23,598 nt of DNA from contig DATCKG010000027.1 of NCBI GenBank assembly GCA_036562385.1, forward strand, positions 1-23,598. The letters are read 5' to 3'. Positions 1-10,173 of this stretch are shown here, piece after piece. Position 1 is the first letter of the stretch, and each line of letters starts with the position of its first letter. The stretch comes from DATCKG01 sp036562385 (GTDB taxonomy: Bacteria; Bacillota; Sulfobacillia; Symbiobacteriales; Symbiobacteriaceae). The notes under the pieces are model-generated. The model saw only the letters and a program-made list of their open reading frames with translations. It had not been told where the DNA came from and made no database searches. The position numbers were made by a program, and so were the translations under genes.

Positions 1-16
1 CCCTCTTCAGTTTTGT

Positions 17-1165
17 TTAAGCCTTTTCGAGGGACATTCCGACACGGACCAGCCGGAGCACATGCGCCGAGGCCCGCTCCAGCAGCTCGCCGGCGTTGGC
101 CATAGCTTCCTCCAGCGACATGGGACCGCTGACGATGCTCACCAGGGCCGCGATGTTGTGGCTTAGCAGGGCGTCTGCGTCTGCGGTGACAGCACCGGAG
201 ATGACCACCGCCGGCACGCCATGGGCGGCCGCCCGGCGGGCCACACCCAGGGGCACTTTACCGGCGAGGGTCTGGCCGTCGGTCCGGCCTTCCCCGGTAA
301 GCACCAGCGTGGCGCCAGCCAGGATCCGGTCAATCCCGACGGCTTCCATCACGACCTCAATGCCGGGACGGAGGCGTGCCCCCAGGAAGCTCATCAGGCC
401 GAACCCCAAGCCGCCGGCGGCACCGGCGCCCGGTTCATTCCGCAGGTCCTGCCCCAGATCCCGCTGGACCACATCGGCCAGATGGGTCAGTGCGCGGTCC
501 AACAGCTCCACCATTTCCGGGGTGGCCCCTTTTTGTGGTCCGTAGACCGCGGAGGCGCCCCGGGGACCTGTGAGCGGATTGTCCACGTCGCACGCGACCA
601 ACAGTTCCACCGCCTTCAGGCGGGGATCCAGTCCCGTCAGGTCGATGCGGTCAAGCTCCAGCAAAGCAGCCCCGCCGAACCCCACAGGGGTGCCGTCGGC
701 CTTCAAGAGTTTACCCCCCAGAGCCTGGACCATCCCGGCACCACCGTCGTTGGTGGCGCTGCCGCCGATCCCCACAACGATCCGCTCAACGCCCAGATCC
801 AGCGCCGCCCGGATCAGTTCGCCAGTGCCATAGGTCGTGGTGATGCGGGGATCGCGCTTCTCCTTCGGCACCAGCAGCAGACCCGAAGCAGCGGCCATTT
901 CGATCACAGCCGTCTTGCCATCGCCCAGCAGGCCGAAGTGTGCCTCCACCGGTTGCCCCAAAGGGCCCGTAACGGTCCGCTTCTCGATGCGGCCGCCGGT
1001 ACCGGCCACCAGCGCCTCGACCGTGCCTTCGCCTCCGTCGGCCATGGGCACGGTCTGGATTTCGGCCTCCGGAAAGACGCGGGCAGCGCCCCGGGCCATG
1101 GCCTCAGCCGCCTGTGCTGCTGTCAGACTCCCCTTGAACGAATCGGGGGCAATGACGATGCGCAC
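17..1165 (-). CDS. Glycerate kinase (GlxK/GarK family)
   Basis: Phosphorylates glycerate with ATP to give a phosphoglycerate (2-phosphoglycerate in most type I enzymes), feeding glycerate into lower glycolysis; cytosolic. The protein begins MRIVIAPDSFKGSLTA, the hallmark N-terminus of this family, followed by the MADGGEGT motif near residue 45, a GIGGSATNDGG loop near residue 135 and a LTGEGRTDGQT motif in the C-terminal third. At 382 residues it has the usual family length. I chose the GTG at 1163-1165 because GGAGG lies 9 nt upstream; the longer ATG start at 1187-1189 would add eight residues before the conserved N-terminus and place that ribosome site inside the gene. It is a single gene, transcribed away from the tRNA genes. 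The family is clear; the product isomer (2- or 3-phosphoglycerate) cannot be told from sequence alone. Confidence 0.93.
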   Translation of the reverse strand: MRIVIAPDSFKGSLTAAQAAEAMARGAARVFPEAEIQTVPMADGGEGTVEALVAGTGGRIEKRTVTGPLGQPVEAHFGLLGDGKTAVIEMAAASGLLLVPKEKRDPRITTTYGTGELIRAALDLGVERIVVGIGGSATNDGGAGMVQALGGKLLKADGTPVGFGGAALLELDRIDLTGLDPRLKAVELLVACDVDNPLTGPRGASAVYGPQKGATPEMVELLDRALTHLADVVQRDLGQDLRNEPGAGAAGGLGFGLMSFLGARLRPGIEVVMEAVGIDRILAGATLVLTGEGRTDGQTLAGKVPLGVARRAAAHGVPAVVISGAVTADADALLSHNIAALVSIVSGPMSLEEAMANAGELLERASAHVLRLVRVGMSLEKA

Positions 1166-1372
1166 GTTGTCCCACCTCCCTGTGCTCATGCCTTGTCTGT
1201 TTCGGCGATCAAACTCGATATCCTCTTTTTTTAGTATGAAATGAAATTATTAGCCTTCGAGGATATCTATGGTTCAAGCCTATTTCTTATCACCTGTGAG
1301 AAGCAGTGGCTGGACAGACATATTCTGTGCAGGGCATTCCCTTACCATGCTGGCTAAAACACATGGCGGCCA

Positions 1373-1431
1373 AAATAGACAGAAAACCGATGGTTCCCTC
1401 CCAGAGGAAAGGAAGGGAAGGGAACCATCGG
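1373..1431 (-). terminator. Rho-independent terminator after tRNA-Ile2
   Basis: Perfect 13-bp inverted repeat (1387-1399 with 1419-1431, 19-nt loop). Read on the minus strand it is followed by TTTTCTGTCTATTTT. It lies just 3' of the tRNA at 1446-1521. The stretch between here and glycerate kinase (1166-1372) holds no gene that I can support. Confidence 0.8.
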
Positions 1432-1445
1432 CGAAGCTGACGATC

Positions 1446-1521
1446 TGGTGGGCCCTGCAGGATTCGAACCTGCGACCAACCGGTTATGAGCCGGCAGCTC
1501 TAGCCGCTGAGCTAAGGGCCC
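1446..1521 (-). tRNA. tRNA-Ile2 (anticodon CAT, probably lysidine-modified)
   Basis: A full cloverleaf reads on the minus strand: 7-bp acceptor stem GGGCCCT/AGGGCCC, D-arm TAGCTCAG, anticodon loop CTCATAA, T-arm GGTTCGAATCC, and an encoded CCA at 1446-1448. The anticodon CAT could be Met or the Ile2 species that reads AUA after lysidine modification. The acceptor stem beginning GGGCCCTTAG and the TTGGTC variable region resemble known Ile2 tRNAs much more than elongator Met; initiator Met is excluded because acceptor position 1 pairs normally. Confidence 0.9.
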
Positions 1522-1541
1522 GCATGTGAACGCCGTATATC

Positions 1542-1571
1542 ATTGTAGGGGAACCGACCTGTTTCTCGCAA
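1542..1571 (-). promoter_or_regulatory. Promoter for tRNA-Ile2
   Basis: Minus strand: -35 TTGCGA (1566-1571), 18-nt spacer, -10 TACAAT (1542-1547). Predicted start is about 14 nt before the tRNA 5' end. This promoter lies downstream of the tRNA-Asn terminator, so the two tRNAs appear to be separate units. Confidence 0.6.
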
Positions 1572-1572
1572 G

Positions 1573-1606
1573 CGGCTAAAATAAGAAACAGGCGCCGAGC
1601 GCCTGT
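1573..1606 (-). terminator. Rho-independent terminator after tRNA-Asn
   Basis: Perfect 8-bp stem ACAGGCGC/GCGCCTGT (1588-1595 with 1599-1606) with a 3-nt loop, followed on the minus strand by TTCTTATTTTAG. It sits directly 3' of the Asn tRNA. Confidence 0.8.
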
Positions 1607-1612
1607 TCTTAC

Positions 1613-1687
1613 TGGCTCCGGCAGTAGGATTCGAACCTACGACCCTCCGGTTAACAGCCGGATGCTCTACCGCTGAGCTATGCCGGA
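1613..1687 (-). tRNA. tRNA-Asn (anticodon GTT)
   Basis: A complete minus-strand cloverleaf: acceptor stem TCCGGCA/TGCCGGA, D-arm TAGCTCAG, anticodon loop CTGTTAA with GTT, T-arm GGTTCGAATCC, discriminator G and an encoded CCA (1613-1615). The anticodon and overall sequence match tRNA-Asn. Confidence 0.96.
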
Positions 1688-1707
1688 ATATGCGACTCAG
1701 CGGCCTT

Positions 1708-1737
1708 ACCATACCATAACCTGTCCCGTTTCGTCAA
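1708..1737 (-). promoter_or_regulatory. Promoter for tRNA-Asn
   Basis: Minus strand: -35 TTGACG (1732-1737), 18-nt spacer, -10 TATGGT (1708-1713), about 20 nt before the mature tRNA 5' end. Confidence 0.65.
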
Positions 1738-1863
1738 TGCGTACTCACGCCAACTGTAAGATCACCATACCACATTTTCCCATAGCTTCCCTCTGCTAGG
1801 CGGGCGCCGGGCCGGGCATGCTGAATCTGACCCCGTATCACTACGAAAGGAAGGCGAAGCGCT

Positions 1864-2310
1864 ATGCAAAAGCGACTCCGTTGGCTGCAGTGGACGGCTG
1901 CGGTCGTGCTGACCGGCGCGCTGCTGGCCCCGCAGGCGGTGGCCGCGGCGGAGCCCGCTGCCCCGGCGCCGGTGGAGGCAGAGGCAGCCAAGCCTCAAGA
2001 GAGCCTGACCCCCGCTCAAAAAGAGGTGCTGAAGCAGATCCGGGAACTGCGCAAACAGTACCGGCAGAAACTGCAGGCCGAATCCCGGGAGTTGGTGGAA
2101 AAGGCGGTAAAGGAAGGTAAGCTCTCCCGGCAGGAGGCTGATCAGCTGCTCAAGCACATCGCCCCCCGGCGTCTGAAGCCTCCCCGGTCGGTGAAGGAGA
2201 TGAAGGCCCGCCTGGATGAGGCAGTCCGGGCCGGCAAGCTGACCCGGGAGCAGGCGGATCAGATCCTGCAGCACTGGAAGGAGTCTCACGAAAAGAAGGG
2301 GCGGGACTAA
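1864..2310 (+). CDS. Secreted protein with two DUF2680-like repeats
   Basis: 148 residues, function unknown. It has a clear Sec signal peptide: positive MQKRLR start, hydrophobic stretch at about 10-22, and Ala-rich cleavage region near residue 28. An Ala/Pro/Glu-rich linker and a charged helical region with predicted coiled-coil character (about 48-80) follow. Two copies of a short helix-turn-helix-like unit occur, EKAVKEGKLSRQEADQLLKH near residue 80 and DEAVRAGKLTREQADQILQH near residue 119, about 39 residues apart. This unit resembles the DUF2680 repeat of secreted Firmicutes proteins (recognised by eye). The start is supported by AAGGAAGG upstream. Its stop overlaps the stop of the convergent gene at 2307, with no separating terminator. 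Confidence 0.75.
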   Translation: MQKRLRWLQWTAAVVLTGALLAPQAVAAAEPAAPAPVEAEAAKPQESLTPAQKEVLKQIRELRKQYRQKLQAESRELVEKAVKEGKLSRQEADQLLKHIAPRRLKPPRSVKEMKARLDEAVRAGKLTREQADQILQHWKESHEKKGRD

Positions 2311-2684
2311 AGGCCCATCCCCTCCCAGAGGGCGGTCAGTCGCTGCTGAATGATCTGTACCTGGATCAGGTCCTCCCCTTCCACCGCTCCCCGCAGGGCT
2401 GCCATCTCCAGATCGAACTGATCCAGGTTCGGCTGGCTGATGGCGAGGCGCAGCCGCTTCCGCACGGCCTGCCAGTCCGATTCCAGCCGCTGGACAGCCT
2501 GCCGGATCTCCGGCCAGTGTCCAGCGGCCGCCGCGTTCGAAACCTCCTGCAGCCGAACGGGCACATTCCGGTCACGGGGGAACCGCTCCAACACCTCCCC
2601 GGTCACCACCAAAGCCAGCACCACCCCAAACAGAACCAGGGGGATCCCATAGAAAGTCCACTGGGAAGAACGCCATTTCGTCAC
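2307..2684 (-). CDS. Membrane-anchored DUF4363-like protein
   Basis: 125 residues, starting at a GTG (2682-2684) with a strong GGAGGGAGGG site upstream. One transmembrane segment lies at about residues 12-30 (FYGIPLVLFGVVLALVV), followed by an outward or cytosolic helical domain rich in Glu, Arg, Leu and Gln, with Trp at regular places (WPEI, SDWQAV, ALWEGM). This layout resembles the DUF4363 family, small single-pass proteins of Firmicutes with no assigned role. The match is by pattern only. The gene is convergent with, and its stop codon overlaps, the secreted repeat protein; the divergent 136-bp gap to the glycine-zipper gene presumably holds both promoters. Confidence 0.7.
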   Translation of the reverse strand: MTKWRSSQWTFYGIPLVLFGVVLALVVTGEVLERFPRDRNVPVRLQEVSNAAAAGHWPEIRQAVQRLESDWQAVRKRLRLAISQPNLDQFDLEMAALRGAVEGEDLIQVQIIQQRLTALWEGMGL

Positions 2685-2820
2685 TGCAAATCCCTCCCTC
2701 CTGCGGTTTCGGTTCAGTGTGCCGCCTTTTCCGGCAGACTATGTACGAGTGCCCCGGAATAAGCAGCGGCGCTCTTCCACAAACTAGCGTGGGCACGAAC
2801 CACAGAAGGGAGGACCGGAT

Positions 2821-3072
2821 ATGGCAGAGGAAAAACGGAACCAGAATCAGAACCAGCAGCAGGGTGACGGCATGGCGCAGGGTGCGGGCACGGTGGCCGG
2901 TGGCGTGGCGGGTGCGGCTGTCGGCTCGCTGTTCGGACCGCTGGGCACCGCGGCGGGCGCGGTGGCCGGCGGCGCCCTGGGCAACGCGGCAGCCAATAAC
3001 AACCAGGGCCAGGGCAAGCAAGGCGGCCAGCAGAACCAAGCCCCGGATGACAACGGCGTACCGATGCGGTAA
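2821..3072 (+). CDS. Small glycine-zipper protein of unknown function
   Basis: 83 residues. Three parts: a Gln/Asn-rich hydrophilic N-terminus (residues 1-17), a 35-residue core of GxxxG/AxxxG repeats (about 20-55, e.g. GTVAGGVAGAAVGSLFGPLG), and a Gln/Asn/Gly-rich tail. The core has the composition of glycine-zipper segments that insert into or pack against membranes. There is no signal peptide. AGGGAGG lies 7 nt before the ATG, and a perfect terminator follows the stop, so this is a genuine monocistronic gene despite its low complexity. I do not recognise a named family. Confidence 0.75.
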   Translation: MAEEKRNQNQNQQQGDGMAQGAGTVAGGVAGAAVGSLFGPLGTAAGAVAGGALGNAAANNNQGQGKQGGQQNQAPDDNGVPMR

Positions 3073-3079
3073 GCACACA

Positions 3080-3112
3080 AACCCTCCGCTCGTGGCGAGC
3101 GGAGGGTTTTTT
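3080..3112 (+). terminator. Rho-independent terminator of the glycine-zipper gene
   Basis: Perfect 13-bp stem (3080-3092 with 3096-3108), 3-nt loop, then a run of six T. A textbook terminator, 8 nt after the stop codon. Confidence 0.93.
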
Positions 3113-3149
3113 GTCAAAAAATGAACCCGCTGCCCTTGCGACAGCGGGG
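3113..3149 (-). terminator. Rho-independent terminator of rpoD
   Basis: Minus strand: CCCGCTG/CAGCGGG stem (3142-3148 with 3126-3132) followed by TTCATTTTTTG. It ends the dnaG-rpoD transcript, back to back with the terminator of the facing gene. Confidence 0.85.
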
Positions 3150-3160
3150 GATGAAACGGA

Positions 3161-4291
3161 TCAGTCCAGATAGTCCTTCAGCTTCTTGCTCCGACTGGGA
3201 TGCCGCAGTTTCCGCAGGGCCTTGGCTTCGATCTGCCGGATCCGTTCCCGGGTGACGCCGAATACGTGGCCCACTTCCTCCAGGGTCCGTGCCCGGCCGT
3301 CGTCCAGACCGAACCGGAGGCGTAGCACCTTCTCCTCCCTCGGGGTGAGGGTCTCCAAAACCTCTTCCAACTGTTCCTTCAACAGCCGGAAGGAAGCTGC
3401 CTCTGCCGGGGCGGGTGCATCCTGGTCCTCGATGAAGTCCCCCAGGTGGGAGTCCTCTTCCTCACCGATGGGCGTCTCCAGCGAGACCGGTTCCTGGGAG
3501 ATCTTCTGGATCTCCCGCACCCGTTCCACCGGGATATCCATAACCGCGGCAATCTCCTCAGGCGTAGGCTCCCGACCCAGTTCCTGGACCAACTGCCGGG
3601 TGACTCGAATCAGCTTATTGATGGTTTCTACCATATGGACGGGAATCCGGATCGTACGGGCCTGATCGGCGATAGCCCGAGTGATGGCCTGCCGGATCCA
3701 CCACGTGGCGTACGTGGAGAACTTAAAGCCCTTCCGGTAATCAAACTTCTCCACCGCCTTGATCAGACCCAGGTTCCCCTCCTGGATCAGGTCCAGGAAG
3801 AGCATCCCCCGCCCCACATATCGTTTGGCGATGCTCACCACCAGGCGCAAATTGGCCTCCGCAAGGCGCCGCTTCGCTTCCTCGTCGCCCTGCTCAATCC
3901 GGGCGGCCAATTCCACCTCTTCCTCGGGGGTGAGCAGCGGCACCCGCCCGATTTCTTTCAGGTACATGCGAACCGGGTCATCGATGGCGACCCCTTCGGG
4001 AACAGAGAGGTCCAGATCGACGTCCTCTTCTGGCACCTTCTCGGGTTCGTCGGCCAGAACGGCCTCATCGTCAAGCTCTGCGGGGAGGTGGTCATCGTGC
4101 TCTCCCACTACCTGGATGCCAGCCTCGGAAAGCGCTTCATATACCTCATCCACCTGCTCGGGGCCCAAATCCAGGGCCTGCAGGGCATCCGCCACCTCGG
4201 AATACTTCAGTGTGCCTTTCCGCTTCCCCTTTTCGATCAGTTCCTTGACCAGGCTCTTGATATCGTCCATCTTCGTCTCTTTGGACTCCAC
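3161..4291 (-). CDS. rpoD: Primary sigma factor RpoD/SigA
   Basis: The housekeeping sigma factor; it directs RNA polymerase to -35/-10 promoters. 376 residues, the compact form typical of Firmicutes SigA. Seen in order: region 1.1-like helical N-terminus (about 8-60), an acidic linker (65-100), region 1.2 starting DPVRMYLKEIG (105-115), region 2 with LRLVVSIAKRYVGRGM and the 2.3-2.4 segment FSTYATWWIRQAITRAI (191-207), region 3 (about 215-295), region 4.1 LTPREEKVLRLRFGL and the helix-turn-helix of 4.2 GVTRERIRQIEAKALRKLRH (345-364). The GTG start (4289-4291) follows AAGGGGGG; an internal ATG at codon 8 lacks a comparable site. It lies 28 nt after dnaG, the usual Gram-positive dnaG-sigA pair, and is closed by its own terminator. 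Confidence 0.98.
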   Translation of the reverse strand: MESKETKMDDIKSLVKELIEKGKRKGTLKYSEVADALQALDLGPEQVDEVYEALSEAGIQVVGEHDDHLPAELDDEAVLADEPEKVPEEDVDLDLSVPEGVAIDDPVRMYLKEIGRVPLLTPEEEVELAARIEQGDEEAKRRLAEANLRLVVSIAKRYVGRGMLFLDLIQEGNLGLIKAVEKFDYRKGFKFSTYATWWIRQAITRAIADQARTIRIPVHMVETINKLIRVTRQLVQELGREPTPEEIAAVMDIPVERVREIQKISQEPVSLETPIGEEEDSHLGDFIEDQDAPAPAEAASFRLLKEQLEEVLETLTPREEKVLRLRFGLDDGRARTLEEVGHVFGVTRERIRQIEAKALRKLRHPSRSKKLKDYLD

Positions 4292-4319
4292 CGTGACTTC
4301 CCCCCTTCCGCAGAAGAAC

Positions 4320-6206
4320 TCAGGACTTGGATGGCTTTTTCAATTTCGCCTGTAGCTGCATATACTCATACATGGCAGCAGGCTCCACCGCTTCTCCCGC
4401 CGCTTGCCTGGCCTGAAACAGCTTTTCCAAGTCCGCAATTCTCCTTGAAACTCTATGCTGCTGTATCTTCTCGATGCAGTCGCTGACCTCCTGTTCAGGA
4501 TCGACGGAGACCGGCGGCTCGGCCGCCAGTTCCGTCACCAGCGCAGCTGCATCGGAATCCCCTAGCAAATCGATGACCAGGGGCACCACGCTCCCACCGG
4601 GCTGCACTCCCGACCGGCCGGCCTCCCTGAGGGCCTGCAAAATCGCGGCACAGCCGGGGTCGCTCAGTGGAGCCTCCCCCAGTTCAGCCTCCACCTTCCC
4701 CAATAGCATGGGGTACTGAAGCAACAACTGAACGAGGGTCCGCTCTGCCCGACGCACCCGATCCTCATCGGTCACCCGACGCTGCAGCGGATGCAAGGTT
4801 CCCACGGAACCGGGTGGAAACGGTCCGGGCGACGATGCAAACCCCGTGTCTCTAGTATTATTCCTGAAATTGGACTCGTTATACTGGAAACCCTTCCGCA
4901 GGAGCCGGTTCATCTGGCGGGCGATGGCCCGCTTCATTTCCGGAACCTCCAGCGGCGTTTCCGCCAGCTCATTGGCGACCCGGTGGGTGTACTCTTCCCT
5001 CAGCAAATCGTTCTTGAGATCCGCCAGGACACGAGCCACCGCATCCAGCGCCTTCGCCTTCGCCTCTGGGGTCCGGCCCGGCGACCCACCTAGTGCCAGT
5101 TTCAACTTAAATTCTACTAGAGGTATTGCTTCGGCAATCGTCTGCCGGAACCCTTCCGGCCCATGGGTACGGATGTACTCGTCCGGGTCCTTGCCATCGG
5201 GAAGGTGCAGGATGCGGACATCACAGCCGGAATCATACAGCTTCTCCAGCCCCCGGAGGGTAGCCAGTTGGCCGGCCGTGTCCGCGTCAAAAGCCACCAC
5301 CACTTGTTCCGCCTGCTGCCGCAACACGCGGCACTGTTCGTCGGTCAGGGCGGTGCCCAGCGGGGCTACCACATTCCGAATGCCCCACTGGTGCGGCGTG
5401 ATGACGTCCATGTATCCCTCTACCAGCACGGCCTGGTTGCTGGCCCGAATCGCCTCCTTGGCCTGGGCCAGCCCAAACAGCACATGCCGTTTGACGAACA
5501 GCGGGGTCTCCGCGGTGTTCTTGTATTTGGGACCTTCCCCTTCGAGAATGCGGCCGCCAAATCCGATCACCCGCCCGCTGAGGTCGGTGATGGGAAACAT
5601 CACTCGCTCAAAGAAGACATCCACATATCCGGTACCTTCCCGGCGAGGCTGGATCAGGCCGGCCTTTACCAGGATCTCCGGGGAGAACCGGCTCCTGAGG
5701 GCGCGGAAAAGGGAGCCGTGCCCCGGGGCCCAGCCCAGACGGAATTGCCGCATTGTCTCTTCGGTGATCCCTCGCCCTTGCAGGTACGCCCGGGCCTTCT
5801 GGCCGGCCTCCTCGAAAAGCTGGCTGTGGAAGTACCGGGCGGCCATATCCAGCGCCTCGTACATCGCCTGCCGCTCCCGGTACCGCCGCTCCTCTTCAGG
5901 GGTTCGCTCCTCCCTGGGCAGCGGAATGCGGGCTCGCCGCGCCAGGAAGACCAATGCCTCGTAGAAGGTCATGTGCTCACGTTCCTGAATGAACTTGAAC
6001 ACGTCCCCGCTGGCCTTGCATCCGAAGCAATGGTAGATCTGGAGGTCCGGGATCACGTTGAAAGAAGGAGTCTTTTCGGCATGAAACGGACAAAGCCCCA
6101 CGTACCGATTGCCCCGGCGTTCAAGCCTGACGTAGGAAGAGATCACCTCAACGATATCGTTCTTGCTGCGTACCTCTTCCTTGAATGCCTGATCAAACAG
6201 GGCCAT
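4320..6206 (-). CDS. dnaG: DNA primase DnaG
   Basis: Makes RNA primers at the replication fork. 628 residues. The N-terminal CHC2 zinc finger uses C39, H42, C60 and C63 (LCPFHAEKTPSF ... YHCFGC). The RNA polymerase core follows, with conserved ERVMFPITDLSGRVIGFGGR (200-219), and the TOPRIM motifs EGYMD (263-267, catalytic Glu263) and FDADTAG (306-312, metal-binding Asp). The C-terminal part (about 450-628) is poorly conserved and would be the DnaB helicase-interaction domain; a Pro/Gly/Ser-rich linker occurs at about 455-475. The ATG is preceded by GAGGTGGTG. It is upstream of rpoD in the same transcript. No clear promoter was found in 6207-6388, so it may have a weak promoter or receive read-through from ppdK. 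Confidence 0.98.
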   Translation of the reverse strand: MALFDQAFKEEVRSKNDIVEVISSYVRLERRGNRYVGLCPFHAEKTPSFNVIPDLQIYHCFGCKASGDVFKFIQEREHMTFYEALVFLARRARIPLPREERTPEEERRYRERQAMYEALDMAARYFHSQLFEEAGQKARAYLQGRGITEETMRQFRLGWAPGHGSLFRALRSRFSPEILVKAGLIQPRREGTGYVDVFFERVMFPITDLSGRVIGFGGRILEGEGPKYKNTAETPLFVKRHVLFGLAQAKEAIRASNQAVLVEGYMDVITPHQWGIRNVVAPLGTALTDEQCRVLRQQAEQVVVAFDADTAGQLATLRGLEKLYDSGCDVRILHLPDGKDPDEYIRTHGPEGFRQTIAEAIPLVEFKLKLALGGSPGRTPEAKAKALDAVARVLADLKNDLLREEYTHRVANELAETPLEVPEMKRAIARQMNRLLRKGFQYNESNFRNNTRDTGFASSPGPFPPGSVGTLHPLQRRVTDEDRVRRAERTLVQLLLQYPMLLGKVEAELGEAPLSDPGCAAILQALREAGRSGVQPGGSVVPLVIDLLGDSDAAALVTELAAEPPVSVDPEQEVSDCIEKIQQHRVSRRIADLEKLFQARQAAGEAVEPAAMYEYMQLQAKLKKPSKS

Positions 6207-6388
6207 CGGTCACCACCTCACAGATCCCATCACCTCCGGATTCGCCGGACAGGGGGTAAGTTCCTTCGCCACCGGAACCCTCCGCCCGGCGGGGACCAGG
6301 CAGCCGCCGAAGGGTTACCCTGCAGCAGGCCATTGCTGATTGACGTCTTGAAGATACGAATGGATACGGTACGGCCAGGCAGTAAGGA

Positions 6389-6417
6389 AGGGCCCTCCTC
6401 CCCGGGAGGAGGGCCCT
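6389..6417 (-). terminator. Strong hairpin after ppdK, likely terminator
   Basis: A 29-nt near-perfect palindrome (arms 6389-6402 and 6404-6417, all G/C apart from a few A/T) begins 20 nt past the ppdK stop. The minus-strand tail is TCCTTACTGCC, poor in T, so termination may be incomplete or depend on Rho, or it may serve as a 3' stabilising structure between ppdK and dnaG. The rest of 6207-6436 shows no gene. Confidence 0.6.
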
Positions 6418-6436
6418 CCTGCCTGATGCCGGTCGA

Positions 6437-9107
<2,671 letters not shown>

Positions 9108-9115
<8 letters not shown>

Positions 9116-9932
9116 CCGACTTCACTCCTGTTCTCCTGATGTTCTCCAAGACCCGGACTGCGATCTCTTCGACAGCCTTGTTTGTGACATCTACCACCGA
9201 ACACCCGACCTTCTTGAACACCTCCTCCGCGTACTCCAGCTCCATCCGGATGCGCTCCGGGCTCGAATAGCTCGCATCCGCCCGCAGACCAAGGGTCCTG
9301 ACCCGCTCTGCCCGGATCTCCTGGAGGGTTTCCGGTGCGATCCGCAGACCCACCACTTTCTCCGGCGGCACCTGAAAGAGTTCCGCTGGCAGGGGTACCT
9401 CCGGTACCAGGGGCAGGTTCGCGACCTTGATCCGCCGATGAGCCAGGTACATGGCTACGGGTGTCTTGGACGACCGAGAGACGCCAATTAACACCACATC
9501 GGCCCGTAGGAAGCCCCGAGGGTCCTTTCCGTCGTCGTAGTTGACTGCGAATTCGACAGCTTCGATGCGCCGGAAGTATTCGTCGTCCATGCGGCGAACG
9601 AGACCCGGCTTCAACTGCGGCCTCTGACCCAGCAGTCGGATCAGCCCGTCCAGCACCGGGCCCATCACGTCCACCGCGACTATATCATGCTCCATTGCCA
9701 GCCGTTTCAGTTCTTCCCGAACCTCCGGAACGATGATGGTGTACACGATCAGGGTAGGCTGGCGGCAGGCGGCTTCCACCACTTCCCGTACGGCCTGCCG
9801 ATCTTCCACCATGGGAAACCGCCGAATTTCCAAGGTGGACAGACCAAACTGCGCAAGCGCTGCCCTGGCCACCAGTTCGGCGGTTTCACCCACGGAATCT
9901 GAAACCACAAAGACGACTGGCCGGACGCCCAT
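9108..9932 (-). CDS. ppsR: Bifunctional PPDK regulatory kinase/phosphorylase (DUF299)
   Basis: The DUF299 family inactivates PPDK (or PEP synthase) by ADP-dependent phosphorylation of the Thr next to the catalytic His, and reactivates it by phosphate-dependent removal. 274 residues, family length. Starts with FVVSDSVGETAE (8-19), contains the P-loop-like GVSRSSKTP (150-158) and ends with a VVDVTNKAVEEIA segment, all typical. Since the overlapping downstream gene is ppdK, not ppsA, the target should be pyruvate phosphate dikinase (PDRP activity). The ATG follows GGAGGGG. In Bacillus the homologue yqfL lies between ccpN and dnaG at the same place; here ccpN is absent. The upstream 9933-10142 stretch has no gene and presumably carries the promoter. 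Confidence 0.96.
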
Positions 9933-10142
9933 GTGACCCCTCCGCTTCCCGAGGAACCGCCTAAATGGAATACGCCTCCCGTACCATCAATCCTTCCCCG
10001 TTTGCGTCCTGGGATGCCTTTCGAGTTTTCGATCGGCCAGAAAGAAGAAATCTATTGGATGATACCATTGTGATAGATCAATAGTTACAAAAGGTATAAT
10101 CTAAAAGTGCTAGCGTCAGGATGGTGCTTTCGCATTATAAAG
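9933..10142 (-). other. Intergenic region upstream of ppsR-ppdK
   Basis: About 210 nt, markedly more AT-rich than its surroundings between 10020 and 10140. It must carry the ppsR-ppdK promoter, but I could not settle on a good -35/-10 pair. An imperfect dyad (CTATTG at about 10052 and CAATAG near 10079, read on the plus strand) is a possible operator. No coding sequence is seen. Confidence 0.4.
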
Positions 10143-10170
10143 GGCAGGGCGGCCGGTTGGCCGCCCTGCT
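10143..10170 (-). terminator. Terminator of the glyQ-glyS-DUF1189 operon
   Basis: 11-bp perfect stem GCAGGGCGGCC/GGCCGCCCTGC with an AACC loop on the minus strand, followed by CCTTTATAATG. It lies directly after the DUF1189 stop codon. Confidence 0.7.
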
Positions 10171-10173
10171 GAC

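Noticed and set aside
1446..1521. Elongator tRNA-Met assignment for the CAT tRNA
   Set aside because: Acceptor stem and variable region look like Ile2 tRNA; the lysidine-type reading is preferred, though only identity rules or TilS context could prove it.
1269..1529. Plus-strand open frame of 86 codons
   Set aside because: It runs antisense across the Ile2 tRNA and its terminator; no ribosome site or family resemblance.
6339..6366. TTGACG-like plus-strand promoter between dnaG and ppdK
   Set aside because: The matching -10 is poor and it would only transcribe antisense into ppdK; not supported.
10095..10100. Perfect TATAAT on the plus strand
   Set aside because: No -35 at a suitable distance (nearest TTGTGA is 21 nt away) and no plus-strand gene follows.
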